DNA from: Bombiscardovia coagulans
GTDB taxonomy: Bacteria; Actinomycetota; Actinomycetes; Actinomycetales; Bifidobacteriaceae
NCBI RefSeq assembly: GCF_002259585.1
Contig: NZ_MWWS01000005.1
Span: 124,001 to 188,000, forward strand
Length of the DNA stretch: 64,000 nucleotides
Direction: 5' to 3'
The notes under the pieces were generated by a model, which saw only the letters and a program-made list of their open reading frames with translations, was not told the DNA's origin and did not search any database. The position numbers and the translations under genes are program-made. How positions within the stretch are numbered: position 1 is the stretch's first letter; every line of letters starts with the position of its first letter. Below, in pieces: positions 19,192 through 27,905 of the stretch.

Positions 19192-19917
19192 AGATATGAC
19201 ACCATCGACCGCAAGGACTATCCGTCATGGAAGGTGTGCATACAGATCCTGCCGTATGAAGAGGGCCTCAACTATAAGTACGACATCTTCGACGTGACCA
19301 AGACCGTTTCCCAAAAGGACTATCTCTGCATTGAGATAGGTAAATTCACCCTGAACGAGAATCCCGTCAACTACTTCGATGAAGTCGAGGAATTAGCGTT
19401 CTCGTCTGCGAACCTCGTTCCCGGCATCCCGGCATCGAACCTTCGCCCGGCAAACTCCTGCAAGGTCACCTATTCGGCTATAAGGATGTTGAGTGCTACC
19501 GCCTGGGAGCGCACTACGAGCAACTCCATCAGCATACGGTCAACGAAGTGTACAACTACGAGCGTGACGGATTCATGTCGCAGGGATAGGAATCCTCAGT
19601 GAACTACGAGCCGAACTCCATCATGTACCGGTCGAAAACAACGGCACTCGTATGCATCCCGACTAACTCCACGGAGAGACCGAGTACTCGAAGCCATACG
19701 TGACGGACCACTATTCCCAGGCAGGGGATCTCTAACGTCTCATGAGTGCGGATCAGAAAGATCGCCTCATCGACACACCATCGCCGGGACACTGTGGATG
19801 GTGGGTGGCGAGGAGATCAAGACGCTGCAGGCCAGACAGTTCTATACAACGGACCGCGAGTACGGTGAACGTGTCGCCATAGCTTCAGGTCTCTCTATGG
19901 ACGGTATCTACGCATAG
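19191..19917 (+). pseudogene. Catalase gene remnant (N-terminal part missing, frameshifted)
   Basis: Translation in shifting frames gives the C-terminal half of a clade-3-type catalase. It reads YKYDIFDVTKTVSQKDYLCIEIGKFTLN, NPVNYFDEVEELAFSSANLVPGI, then in another frame HLFGYKDVECYRLGAHYEQL and VYNYERDGFM. After a stop come NYEPNS, AGDL.RLMSADQKDRLI and GEEIKTLQARQFY...YGERVA. The heme-binding N-terminal half with its catalytic His and Asn is absent. Several frameshifts and stops rule out function. Catalase is rare in bifidobacteria and known mainly from insect-gut species. The DNA looks richer in G+C than the sugar cassettes, suggesting acquisition. Confidence 0.85.
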
Positions 19918-20049
19918 TTTGGATTCGTGGCGGCACGTGGGTGGAGGAATCTGGGTATTGATCTCCTGACCCTCACCCAGCCCAGTGTGCATAAGGCTCG
20001 GTATGGCCCTTGGACACGTCCGCGCTCGTGGTCGCGCCCAAGGGCACTG

Positions 20050-20424
20050 TCAGGAATGACGTTGGAAAACGGTTCTGGCGACATTGACTGCATTGATGAC
20101 CCTCGGGAACCCGACATAGGGGGAGGTTTGGAGGATGGCCTGGACGACTTCGGCCCGGGAGAGTCCCACATGTAAAGCTGCGGCGATGTGGACCTCCAGC
20201 TGGGGTTCGGTTCCGCCTTGAGTCACCAGGCTTCCTAAGGTCACAAGTTCACGCTGCCTGGCATCAAGCGTCTGGTTGGCATACACGTCGCCGAACGCGA
20301 ACTCCACGATCCACCTCCCCAGTTCGGGTGCTATGTCCTGCAGTGAATCAATGACTGCCTGACCGCCCTGCCCATCGATGGCATCCAATATACTCGAACC
20401 GCGTTCAAATCTAGACTCGTCCAT
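20050..20424 (-). CDS. Carboxymuconolactone decarboxylase family protein (AhpD-like fold)
   Basis: The intact 124-residue protein starts at ATG 20424 after AAGGAG. Family features are ELGRWIVEFAFGDVY near residues 34-48, LDARQRELVTLGSLV, and the C-terminal TSPYVGFPRVINAVNVA. Members include gamma-carboxymuconolactone decarboxylases and stress-related proteins with an AhpD-like fold. The CxxC of true AhpD is absent, so a peroxidase role is unlikely. It diverges from a MerR regulator with a shared promoter region that has the MerR layout, so it is probably that regulator's target. The substrate is unknown. Confidence 0.85.
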   Translation of the reverse strand: MDESRFERGSSILDAIDGQGGQAVIDSLQDIAPELGRWIVEFAFGDVYANQTLDARQRELVTLGSLVTQGGTEPQLEVHIAAALHVGLSRAEVVQAILQTSPYVGFPRVINAVNVARTVFQRHS

Positions 20425-20461
20425 GACTGCTCCTTCATCTTGGTGTTGTATGGCTTTTTAC

Positions 20462-20492
20462 AGAGTAGGATATGAACCAAGGTTTAGGGCAA
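20462..20492 (-). promoter_or_regulatory. MerR-type promoter with 19-bp spacer for the decarboxylase-like gene
   Basis: On the minus strand TTGCCC (20492-20487) and TACTCT (20467-20462) form a -35/-10 pair 19 bases apart. That is longer than the normal 17 and typical of MerR-activated promoters. The dyad AACC-TT-GGTT lies within the spacer, where MerR proteins bind and twist the DNA. The promoter points to the gene at 20424. Confidence 0.65.
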
Positions 20493-20503
20493 GTGGAGGG
20501 AAT

Positions 20504-20851
20504 ATGAGAATCAGTGAGGTTTCGGACAGGACACAGTTGCCTGTGTCCACCCTCCGATATTACGAACGCAGAGGCATCCTGCGACCCATGAGATCTCCGG
20601 AAGGATACAGGGAATACAGGGAACAGGATCTTTCTTGGATCGCTTTTGTGCAGCGCCTGTTGGGCATAGGTATGTCCTTGGCCCAGGTCGAGGAATACTC
20701 GCGTCTGCGCGAGCATGGCGATTCGACCATTCCTGAGCGGTTGGATATGCTGTACTGCCAGCGTGAGCAGCTCACGGCAAAAATGCGGGAGGTTCAAGGG
20801 CAGATGGATTTCATCGACAGGAAAATCGACATCTACCGGCAGATGATGTGA
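20504..20851 (+). CDS. MerR-family transcriptional regulator
   Basis: The 115-residue protein starts at ATG 20504 after GGAGGG. The N-terminal winged helix-turn-helix reads MRISEVSDRTQLPVSTLRYYERRGIL, followed by YREYREQDLSWIAFVQRLLGIGMSL and a C-terminal dimerisation coiled coil. There is no cysteine-rich metal site; the C-terminus is short, as in the AdhR/stress-sensing group. It diverges from the carboxymuconolactone-decarboxylase-like gene and probably controls it. Confidence 0.9.
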   Translation: MRISEVSDRTQLPVSTLRYYERRGILRPMRSPEGYREYREQDLSWIAFVQRLLGIGMSLAQVEEYSRLREHGDSTIPERLDMLYCQREQLTAKMREVQGQMDFIDRKIDIYRQMM

Positions 20852-21360
20852 GGTTTCGGCAACGATTGTCCTTCGTGCAAAGTCGCGTCCGCTGTCCACG
20901 GTATGCCCGAAGAAGACGTATGGGTCGAAGTCCATGCCCGTGATTGCTTCTATCTCGACTTACTGCCTTTTCCATGGGAGCCAACCAACCTTTGGGCTTA
21001 TGTCGGAGAAAGGAAAGGACTTCCTTGTTGGACGGTCTGGATTCGACTCAACGAGACACCGTCGCTGTTGACGAGGAAATGTGCCGCGCCCACCCCTTCC
21101 CGTTTTCCGTTAACTGCTATGCGTGGAATTACGACAAACGCTTGATGCATAGGTCTCTTTACTCTAGCGGCACTCTCGCAAATGTTACCTGGTTCACGGC
21201 ATTTGCGATTCGAAGACGTTCTGGGCATAGGGGGATGTTCTCGGGGTCTCGCTTGACGAGCTGCTCGATGCCACAAGAATGTCGAAAAACTTGAAGAGAA
21301 ACAGAAAGAGAGTCCGACTCGTTGATGGCGCTTAGTCGCCAGATAAAAAATGGTAATAAA
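20852..21360. other. Region without a recognisable gene between merR and the tRNA-Lys scar
   Basis: Several short open frames exist on both strands but none has a ribosome site or a familiar product. The composition resembles the preceding catalase/merR block, so it may be the decayed rest of the same acquired segment. Confidence 0.5.
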
Positions 21361-21390
21361 AGCACCTTGGCTGCTTGGGGCCGAGGTGCT
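21361..21390 (-). terminator. Terminator stranded next to the tRNA-Lys fragment
   Basis: Read on the minus strand, AGCACCTCGGC pairs with GCCAAGGTGCT across a short loop and is followed by TTTATT. It lies ten bases beyond the 3' end of the truncated tRNA-Lys copy. It is best explained as the original tRNA terminator, separated from the intact tRNA by the inserted element. Confidence 0.75.
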
Positions 21391-21400
21391 TAGTTCAGCC

Positions 21401-21444
21401 AGTGCCCCCCCTCGGATTCGAACCGAGAACCCACGACTTAAAAG
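21401..21444. repeat. Attachment-site copy: 3' half of tRNA-Lys
   Basis: These 44 bases are identical to 27906-27949. They run from the anticodon loop to just past the discriminator base of tRNA-Lys(UUU). Identity ends sharply on both sides. This is the pattern left by a tyrosine recombinase that integrates into a tRNA 3' end. Confidence 0.9.
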
Positions 21445-21639
21445 ATTGGGGGGGGGGGAATAAGCGAAGAATTCTCTTGCATTTAGGAAATATTCATGGC
21501 TTTGTATCGCAATGTTTTAGTAGAGTGTGCAGCGTTACGTTATTTTTTTTGCATGATTGGCGTTCAAATATAACTAAATTTCGCTGGTTTGTTAGGTTGT
21601 GGACGTATCTGGCAGTTGAATTAGCCTGCATAGTCCGGC

Positions 21640-22050
21640 CCTCCGGGGTTGGTGGATACCGTCGACCGGGTGGGCGTTGCGCCGCAGCTCGCACGACACA
21701 CTCGAGAGGCTGTGGTCCAGAAGATGAGCCATGGCCTGCACGCCCAGGCCTTGCCGGGGGGGGGCAAGAGTCAGTCAGGGCCAGGAACATTCGGTCCTCG
21801 TTGCGGTCACAAACCCTGGTGTGCCCGTTACACCAGACCTTACCAGTGCGTTTGCCTCCGCCAGGCCGGCTGCCTGAGTGAAGTTCAATCCCGATTCCAA
21901 GGCTCGCACTACGCCACCCCTCCGGGCCTGGCATATCTCCACGGCCTTCGTAAGCCAAGCCACCGAGCACCCACAAACACTTCGCAGCACCCACTCATCC
22001 ATCTCCCCAATCAGACGAGTGTTGCAACGATCCCTAGAACCCGCCAAGTG
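21640..22050 (-). pseudogene. IS30-family transposase remnant
   Basis: Pieces in different frames on the minus strand give the N-terminal part of an IS30-like transposase. One is GGVVRALESGLNFTQAAG, a first helix-turn-helix. Another is RTGKVWCNGHTRVCDRNE after a frame change. A third is GLGVQAMAHLLDHSLSSVSCELRRNAHPVDG, a second helix-turn-helix like the IS30 STVSRELRRN motif. The catalytic DDE half is missing. A run of nine G at 21756-21764 and another of eleven at 21448-21458 lie in or next to it. The fragment is dead. Confidence 0.6.
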
Positions 22051-22178
22051 CAGTCGATGGACGGGGGGTCTAGTGTGACTCTTCGTCAGTTAGTGAGCAG
22101 ACATAACAGCTATATTCTTCTGGCTTGCAGCCTGCTCCGAGGGCAATACGACAAAGCCAGCTTCTCTTCATTGAAGGG

Positions 22179-22406
22179 TTATTTTTTTGTTTGCTCTGAG
22201 AAGTAGAGCAGCACTGAGAGTGAAAGTATAAAAAGGATAAAGAACAGCAAGATACAAATCCACAAAAGACTCGACTGTGATTGATCGAACTGACTATAAA
22301 GGTCAGCATGCTCATCGCTATAGACTCCAGTTTTTATTTGCATATAGACTGTGAGAGCTAAGCCAAGGAGGCTCAGAGCATTCATAATAAGTGCAAGCAC
22401 TTTCAT
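22179..22406 (-). CDS. Small two-helix membrane protein, unknown
   Basis: The 75-residue protein starts at ATG 22406 after GGAGGGAG. It has two membrane segments, LIMNALSLLGLALTVYMQ and LLWICILLFFILFILSLSVLL, joined by a polar acidic loop. Family not recognised. Small membrane proteins next to ABC exporters often serve immunity or regulation, but nothing here proves that. It is transcribed away from the exporter genes. Confidence 0.6.
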   Translation of the reverse strand: MKVLALIMNALSLLGLALTVYMQIKTGVYSDEHADLYSQFDQSQSSLLWICILLFFILFILSLSVLLYFSEQTKK

Positions 22407-22615
22407 GGGTATCTCCCTCCATAATCTTAAGCTAAAGCGAGCTAGTATAACGTGGTTAAGACTGAATAATAGTTACGGTAGAGGGACATAAAGTAACCTT
22501 CCAACGTAAACGCCAGCGAAAAATGCTATGGGTTACACAGTTTTGCTAAATAAGTACCAAAACTAGGGTTGGGCCTGTCAGGTTCAAGATTGAAAGCTGA
22601 TTTCCAAAAGGCAAA

Positions 22616-22753
22616 ATGGAAATGGCATTCATACTGGTTAAACATACCATGTACATTTCTGTCTCTCGAGCGGCTATTGGCATAGTGCTGGCAAGCGCTA
22701 TTGTTGGTTTGGTAATCATGGCTAATAGGGATTTATCATATGAGAGTTCTTAG
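22616..22753 (+). CDS. Possible 45-residue hydrophobic peptide
   Basis: ATG 22616 opens a frame with one hydrophobic helix (AAIGIVLASAIVGLVIMA) and a short charged end NRDLSYESS. AAAAGG precedes the ATG, rather close. It points toward the ABC genes at 23095. The flanking bases 22407-22615 and 22754-23094 show no other gene. It could be a leaderless peptide or a chance frame. Confidence 0.3.
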   Translation: MEMAFILVKHTMYISVSRAAIGIVLASAIVGLVIMANRDLSYESS

Positions 22754-23094
22754 GTAAGGTAGTCTTCTACTCTCCGTACGAATTCATTAACGTTGGTACT
22801 ATAGTTCGGATAAGCTATGCTCAGTTGCTTGCCTTTTCCGTGCATGAGAGTAACTCGACTATCTGTCTTAATTATTTAGGTTGAAGCGATGTAAGTGCCA
22901 TATTTATAGCTGAGGCTCATTGAACCCTAAGTACTAGTTAAAACTGTTCGTAATTGATGAATTGTTGTATTCTGACATGGTAACCCGTGTTGAACATGGT
23001 ATTTTCACGGATACAGGTAAGACGTTGATCCAGCGTAATGGACTGTGTTGTCTCATAAACCAATATAACAACTATGTTAGGCGGTGAAATTGCT

Positions 23095-23805
23095 ATGGAT
23101 ACGGGCGCTCAGTACAATAATATGATTGTTGCAGATAATCTGGGTAAAAGTTTTGTCTCTGGTGACGGAACTTCAACACCGGTTTTCAGTGGACTTGCTT
23201 TTACCGCTGGTAGTGGAATGACTGCAATCACGGGACCATCTGGATGTGGGAAAAGTACTTTGTTGTATTGCTTATCTGGTTTGGAACCTGTCTCACAAGG
23301 CAACGTGTGGGTGTTGGGTGAGGCAATTCACGAAAAAGACCAACGAGATCTGGCACTCTTTCGTAGAACGCACATAGGTTTCGTTTTTCAGGCCTATAAC
23401 CTGGTTCCATCAATGAGTGTGTGGGATAACATTCAACTGCCTTTAAATCTTGCAGGTCGCAAAGTTAGTAGTGAGAGAATTTCGGAACTCATTACGAGGT
23501 TTCGTCTAAATGGACACGATGGTGATGCTGCTGGCTCGCTCTCAGGTGGGGAGCAGCAGCGGGTGGCTTTGATCCGCACGCTGGTGGCTGATCCGGATGT
23601 CGTATTTGCTGACGAGCCAACGGGTGCGCTTGACCAACGTACAGGACAATTGGTTTTTGAAGAGTTAAAGGCTTTTGCTCATCGACCTGGTAAGTGCGTT
23701 ATTATTGTCACCCATGATTGGCGTCTGGCTAAGCTCTGCGACTTTGTCTATATAATGCAGGACGGCAACCTCAATGGTTCTGCGCCATCGGGGGTGCAAG
23801 TGTGA
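23095..23805 (+). CDS. ABC transporter ATPase, MacB/LolD type
   Basis: The product is about 236 residues from ATG 23095 (an in-frame ATG at 23074 is also possible). Motifs in order are Walker A GPSGCGKST, Q-loop FVFQAYNLVPSMSVWDN, signature LSGGEQQR, Walker B VVFADEPTGALD and switch VTHD. The sequence pattern is that of ATPases that pair with FtsX-like permeases for export or extraction of peptides and lipids. The permease gene follows at 23903, so the two form one transporter. Confidence 0.92.
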   Translation: MDTGAQYNNMIVADNLGKSFVSGDGTSTPVFSGLAFTAGSGMTAITGPSGCGKSTLLYCLSGLEPVSQGNVWVLGEAIHEKDQRDLALFRRTHIGFVFQAYNLVPSMSVWDNIQLPLNLAGRKVSSERISELITRFRLNGHDGDAAGSLSGGEQQRVALIRTLVADPDVVFADEPTGALDQRTGQLVFEELKAFAHRPGKCVIIVTHDWRLAKLCDFVYIMQDGNLNGSAPSGVQV

Positions 23806-23902
23806 TGATTGCTCATACGGTTGTATTAGTGGAACGACTCTCTTGTGTCTCACATTCTCTTGGGAAAATGCCAGTCATGCAGTTTGACTGGGGGTGTGAC
23901 TT

Positions 23903-25342
23903 ATGAAGTGGGCCTTAAATGATTTAAAGGTCAACAAAGATATCTGGTCTGGGGTCTTGTTAGTGCTGGTTGTCACGCAGACAATTTTATGTTCTATGGG
24001 CGTGAGCATGGGAATCAACAGTTATTATATGGGAATTTCGGATGAGACGAGGGACCCTGCTAAACATCTCGCCTCTGGCCTGAGCTTGGTATACGGAACC
24101 GCCATCATCCTTGGCTGTTTGGTAATTATGCAGACTCTTCAGGCTTCGATTCGGCAACGACGGCAGGAGTTGGCTCTTCTGTCTCTTTTGGGGGCCACGC
24201 CACGTCAGGTCTTGTTGTTCACCATGCTACAGGTCGTGGTTCTGACTCTATTGGCATCTCTAGTGGGGTTAGTCTTATCTCCGGTTCTTGCTCCGCGGAT
24301 TCTTGATTTCCATTCCTCAGGTATGAAAATGCCGATGCCTTTTGTTTTTACTTGGCACAATTTTCTGCGATCGGCTTTGATGAGTTTGGCTACAGGTATT
24401 GTTGTCGCCCTACTGGCGACCCGTCTGACTTTGCGAGAATTAGAAAAGACGGTTCCTGTCCAAACCTTAGGTCGTGCTCACGGTGATGAGGTGCTTATTA
24501 ATGACAAACACTCTCGTGGTAAAGCCTTATTTGTAGCGGCTTTGATCGTTCTTTTGATACCACTGTCTACCAGTCTCTATTTAGCCCACCGTAATCCTCA
24601 AACTATGAGTAGAGAGCAAATCATTGGTGTTTTCAGTACCACCAGCAGCGGGCCACTGCTAGCTATTATTCTTTTGCTCATCGCGTTATCTCGTGCAGGC
24701 GGTTCTGTTATCGGATGGGTTACTCGGCTCTGGACCAACTTGGTTCCGTCTCCTTCAGCTGTGTGGAAGATAGCGCGCTCACAAGCTGTTGTGAGGAGTC
24801 GGGGTAAAGCCTTCGGCTCCACAATCGTTTCTTTGACATCCTGCCTCTTTTTAGTCGGTGGTCTGCTCGCGGCAGGACAGACTAGTGCTACTTCCATACA
24901 GAAAATTCCTGGGCTAGAGAACATGTCGTCTGGTGGCCCGTTGGAGATACTTTCAGGATTTTGGGCAGCACTTCTTATTGCTCTCATCGGTGCGGTTGCA
25001 AGTTTCGCCATCTCTGCCAAGGAACGCAACCTTGATCTAGCTCTGATTTCCATAGCTGGTGCAAGTCCGGAACAGCTTCTCCTGATATCTGCTTTGGATG
25101 GCTTCATTCTAATGATGACAGGTATTCTCCTTGCAGCTGGAGCGACCTTTGTGGTTGGCGCTGCCACCGCCGTTGCATACTTGCCGCTCTCCAAGAGCTT
25201 TTCGGTAATCTTCCCGTGGAGTCTCTTCATTGCCTTGGGTGTCCCTATTCTTGCTATTGGATCGATTGCAACTTTTGTGATGGCACACGCTACCTTGAAA
25301 CAACCAGCAATCGCTACCATTCAAGCTTCCATAGGTGAATAA
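23903..25342 (+). CDS. FtsX-like ABC transporter permease
   Basis: The 479-residue membrane protein has two FtsX-type domains. Each has the signature of this family: RRQELALLSLLGATPRQVLLF near residue 90 and KERNLDLALISIAGASPEQLLL near residue 373, each followed by membrane helices. It partners with the ATPase at 23095. Single-chain permeases of this layout in Gram-positive bacteria often act in antimicrobial-peptide resistance or peptide export. No sensor kinase lies beside it, which leaves the role open. Confidence 0.88.
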   Translation: MKWALNDLKVNKDIWSGVLLVLVVTQTILCSMGVSMGINSYYMGISDETRDPAKHLASGLSLVYGTAIILGCLVIMQTLQASIRQRRQELALLSLLGATPRQVLLFTMLQVVVLTLLASLVGLVLSPVLAPRILDFHSSGMKMPMPFVFTWHNFLRSALMSLATGIVVALLATRLTLRELEKTVPVQTLGRAHGDEVLINDKHSRGKALFVAALIVLLIPLSTSLYLAHRNPQTMSREQIIGVFSTTSSGPLLAIILLLIALSRAGGSVIGWVTRLWTNLVPSPSAVWKIARSQAVVRSRGKAFGSTIVSLTSCLFLVGGLLAAGQTSATSIQKIPGLENMSSGGPLEILSGFWAALLIALIGAVASFAISAKERNLDLALISIAGASPEQLLLISALDGFILMMTGILLAAGATFVVGAATAVAYLPLSKSFSVIFPWSLFIALGVPILAIGSIATFVMAHATLKQPAIATIQASIGE

Positions 25343-26037
25343 CAGAGAATCGTGCCTAACACAAGAACCTAAAGTTTTGTTTGCCTGTGGTTTGCCGGGA
25401 ATGTTGGTTGTGTTGTGATGTTCTTGGCAAACTTGGGGTGCGATTCTTTTTGTTTTGTGTGTTGTTGGCTTTGATGGGTGTCAGTTTGGTTTCATTGGAA
25501 TATATGGACTGCGTTGTGTCAGTTACTGAAGTTTCCTGTGTGAAGGATGGTCTCGGTTTTATCTCAAATCTTATTTATGATTTTCTATTGGTCAGGCACA
25601 GTTTTCCCCATGTTTTGATGCGGTTTCGAATAATTCTGTAATGCAGCTGATTTAATAAGAGTTAGTGATGGGCCGAGCGGCGCATACATAGGGCTAACTA
25701 GATGTGTTGGCGATATGCTACGAAATATCTGTTATTGTATGTACAGGGGATGTTCAAGATCGGTTGTTTTGCAAGGAAAGTCGATCGAATAGTGTGGTTA
25801 TTGATTATGTGTAAGGGGACGCATAATAAGGGCGCATGGTACGAGCTCACAGTGAGGATGTGTGGTGGGAATGACGATGTTGATGGTTGGCACTTGCCAG
25901 GTGTAGGAGGTCGCTAGTATTTTTCGACTTATTGCACGAGCAAGTAAGCACGTTTGTTGCTGATGTTGAGAACAGCTTAAGGAATCTGACCGTGCAGCAG
26001 TGGCCCGGTCTGAACATCGACTGTGAAAGGCTCTGAA
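25343..26037. other. Gap between the two ABC transporters, with a possible 36-residue peptide
   Basis: About 700 bases separate the two transporters. ATG 25807 to stop 25917 would encode a peptide with two Cys and two Trp (MCKGTHNKGAWYELTV, then MCGGNDDVDGWHLPG) directly before the exporter genes. No good ribosome site is visible. An open frame from TTG 25381 (86 codons) is probably chance. Confidence 0.3.
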
Positions 26038-26946
26038 ATGAGCGATATTGAAGTGAGTGTCTCGGATCTCACCGTTCGAATTAAGAACAAGACGATTCTC
26101 TCTCATCTTTCATTACAGGTTGAAGAGGGATCCTTCCACGGAATTATTGGACCCAATGGTGCAGGGAAGACAACCCTGTTTACGGTATTGCAGGGTTTGC
26201 GAAAACCAACTGAGGGTACGGTACAGGTTCTAGGCACAGTACCCTATCCGCGGAATGTGGCTCTACTTCGTAAAATTGGCGTTCAACCTCAGCAGTCTTC
26301 CTTCTTTCCTAAAACAACTCTCAGAGAGCACCTCACTGCGGTAGCGGATATTTACGAGGTGCCGAGGTCACATGCTGATGAGCTTATTGATGCGCTGAAA
26401 CTAGATCATGTGGCAGCTACTCGGGTTGAGTCATTGTCTGGTGGCGAACAACAGCGACTGGCGATTGCGACGGCTGTCATTCATTCCCCTCGCTTACTGT
26501 TTCTGGATGAACCGACAGCAGCACTTGACCCGGAGGCTCGTCACAATCTAGTCAGCCTCCTCAAATCTAGTGAGCGATTGGCTACCACAATTGTGTATAC
26601 AACGCATCATCTGGATGAGGCAGAGAGACTGTGTAGCACGGTCTCCATTTTAGCGGATCAACACATCCTCGTGACGGCCAGTCCCAGCAGACTTATCGCT
26701 CAAGCAAAAATGGGGTCAACCATTCTACTGCCCAATGCCTTACAGCAGGTAGATGATGTAGCTCAGCTGGTAGGACCAGATAGTGTAAGAGTTACTTCCG
26801 ATGGATTGGCGATACACACCACCGATACTGGAGCAGCATTCGCGCAATTGGCTGCTAGTGGAATCAATACGCATCAGGCGCAAGTCAAAGATGGGAGTCT
26901 TGAAGACGTCTACCTCCGCCTTCTAGAAAAGGACAGCGTTGAATGA
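26038..26946 (+). CDS. ABC-2-type transporter ATPase (CcmA-like)
   Basis: The 302-residue protein starts at ATG 26038 after GAAAGG. It has Walker A GPNGAGKTT, Q-loop GVQPQQSSFFPKTTLREH, signature LSGGEQQR, Walker B LLFLDEPTAALDPEA and switch TTHH. The C-terminal extension of about 90 residues ends GSLEDVYLRLL, typical of drug and antibiotic exporters (DrrA/NodI group). Its stop overlaps the permease start, showing one operon. Confidence 0.92.
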   Translation: MSDIEVSVSDLTVRIKNKTILSHLSLQVEEGSFHGIIGPNGAGKTTLFTVLQGLRKPTEGTVQVLGTVPYPRNVALLRKIGVQPQQSSFFPKTTLREHLTAVADIYEVPRSHADELIDALKLDHVAATRVESLSGGEQQRLAIATAVIHSPRLLFLDEPTAALDPEARHNLVSLLKSSERLATTIVYTTHHLDEAERLCSTVSILADQHILVTASPSRLIAQAKMGSTILLPNALQQVDDVAQLVGPDSVRVTSDGLAIHTTDTGAAFAQLAASGINTHQAQVKDGSLEDVYLRLLEKDSVE

Positions 26947-27674
26947 AAAACTGCAAAACTATGTTCAGGGTGATGTTTCGCTGTGATCTTCGTGATTGGA
27001 GCACGCTCATATTCACATTCATCTTTCCTATGGCCCTATTGCTGATTTTGGTGTTCTCTATGAAGGGAGCAGTTCCTGGTCTTGACCTTACCAGTCAGAT
27101 TAGTGCTAATGTGATCGCTTTCGGTGCGGCTTATGTTGGTATCTTTGCGGGGGCCACACACCTTGCTACCTGGCGAGAAAATGGCATGCTTCGGGTGCTC
27201 CGCAACTTTCCGCTGTCTTCAAATGTGATTATCCTCTCTCAGGCTTTTGTTGGTGTTGTTTTCTTGCTGGCGCAAGGTTTGGTGCTCACCATAATGGGTG
27301 TAGTTTTGGGGATGGTTCTCAAACCTACAGCATTACTAGGATTGTTGCCATTGGTTTTTGGTTACCTTTTCTTCTTTTTCTTGGGCGTCATCATTGCGCT
27401 ACTAGTTCCTTCCATGGCAGGTGTGTCCATGCTTGCGAACATTATCATCCTGCCCTTGGGCTTTGCTGGTGGAGCCATGATGCCTGTAGAAATGTTGCCG
27501 TCTTGGATGCAGACTATTGCACCATACACTCCGATATATCACATGAGAGAGGCTCTCTCGATGATGTTGATTGGCTCTGGTACCTGGCCTCATGCCTGGC
27601 TTGGGTTGGTATATCTCGCCATAGGGTGCATTCCCCTGGGTCTTATTTCTGTATATGGGCTTCGTTGGAAGTGA
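26943..27674 (+). CDS. ABC-2-type transporter permease
   Basis: The 243-residue protein has six predicted membrane helices and a typical ABC-2 (DrrB-like) layout. Near the start is RCDLRDWSTLIFTFIFPMALL. RENGMLRVLRNFPLSS follows, and the C-terminal part has GGAMMPVEMLPSWMQTIAPYTPIYHMREAL. It overlaps the ATPase gene by four bases (ATGA). It probably exports a drug, lipid or peptide. Confidence 0.92.
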   Translation: MKNCKTMFRVMFRCDLRDWSTLIFTFIFPMALLLILVFSMKGAVPGLDLTSQISANVIAFGAAYVGIFAGATHLATWRENGMLRVLRNFPLSSNVIILSQAFVGVVFLLAQGLVLTIMGVVLGMVLKPTALLGLLPLVFGYLFFFFLGVIIALLVPSMAGVSMLANIIILPLGFAGGAMMPVEMLPSWMQTIAPYTPIYHMREALSMMLIGSGTWPHAWLGLVYLAIGCIPLGLISVYGLRWK

Positions 27675-27699
27675 GTATGTCTGACAATCGGTAGCTGTG

Positions 27700-27733
27700 A
27701 CTACAAACCAGAATTGATGTTCTAGTTTGTAGT
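27700..27733 (+). terminator. Hairpin after the ABC-2 operon
   Basis: ACTACAAACCAGAA (27700-27713) pairs with TTCTAGTTTGTAGT (27720-27733), 13 of 14 positions, loop of six. No U-run follows, so termination strength is uncertain. It ends the element's last operon. Confidence 0.55.
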
Positions 27734-27905
27734 GCTGCAACAATCCAGACAGAAGGTTGTATTGTTGAGCAGACGAGTTAAAACTATTAGGCAGACGCTA
27801 TAAAGGGTCATGTACTTGTACAAATACCAGTAGTGGAAAATGATGCCGTTTGGAACAATAAAACTGCTTTGACATTACTGCAATCAAGAAACTTCGTGCG
27901 ATCAA

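Noticed and set aside
20435-20935. 166-codon minus-strand frame over merR
   Set aside because: Antisense to the clear MerR gene; no start signal and no recognisable domain.
21448-21458. G11 tract considered as a second phase switch
   Set aside because: It is not inside any intact frame; it lies between the tRNA scar and a dead IS30 remnant.
21494-21994. 166- and 168-codon overlapping frames on both strands
   Set aside because: They are shadows of the frameshifted IS30 remnant in GC-rich DNA, not separate genes.
24598-25320. 240-codon minus-strand frame
   Set aside because: It is the antisense of the FtsX-like permease; its Ala/Arg/Pro-rich product is what the reverse of membrane helices gives.
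25381-25641. 86-codon Cys-rich frame starting with TTG
   Set aside because: No ribosome site, biased composition of GT-rich DNA, and no domain; most likely not a gene.
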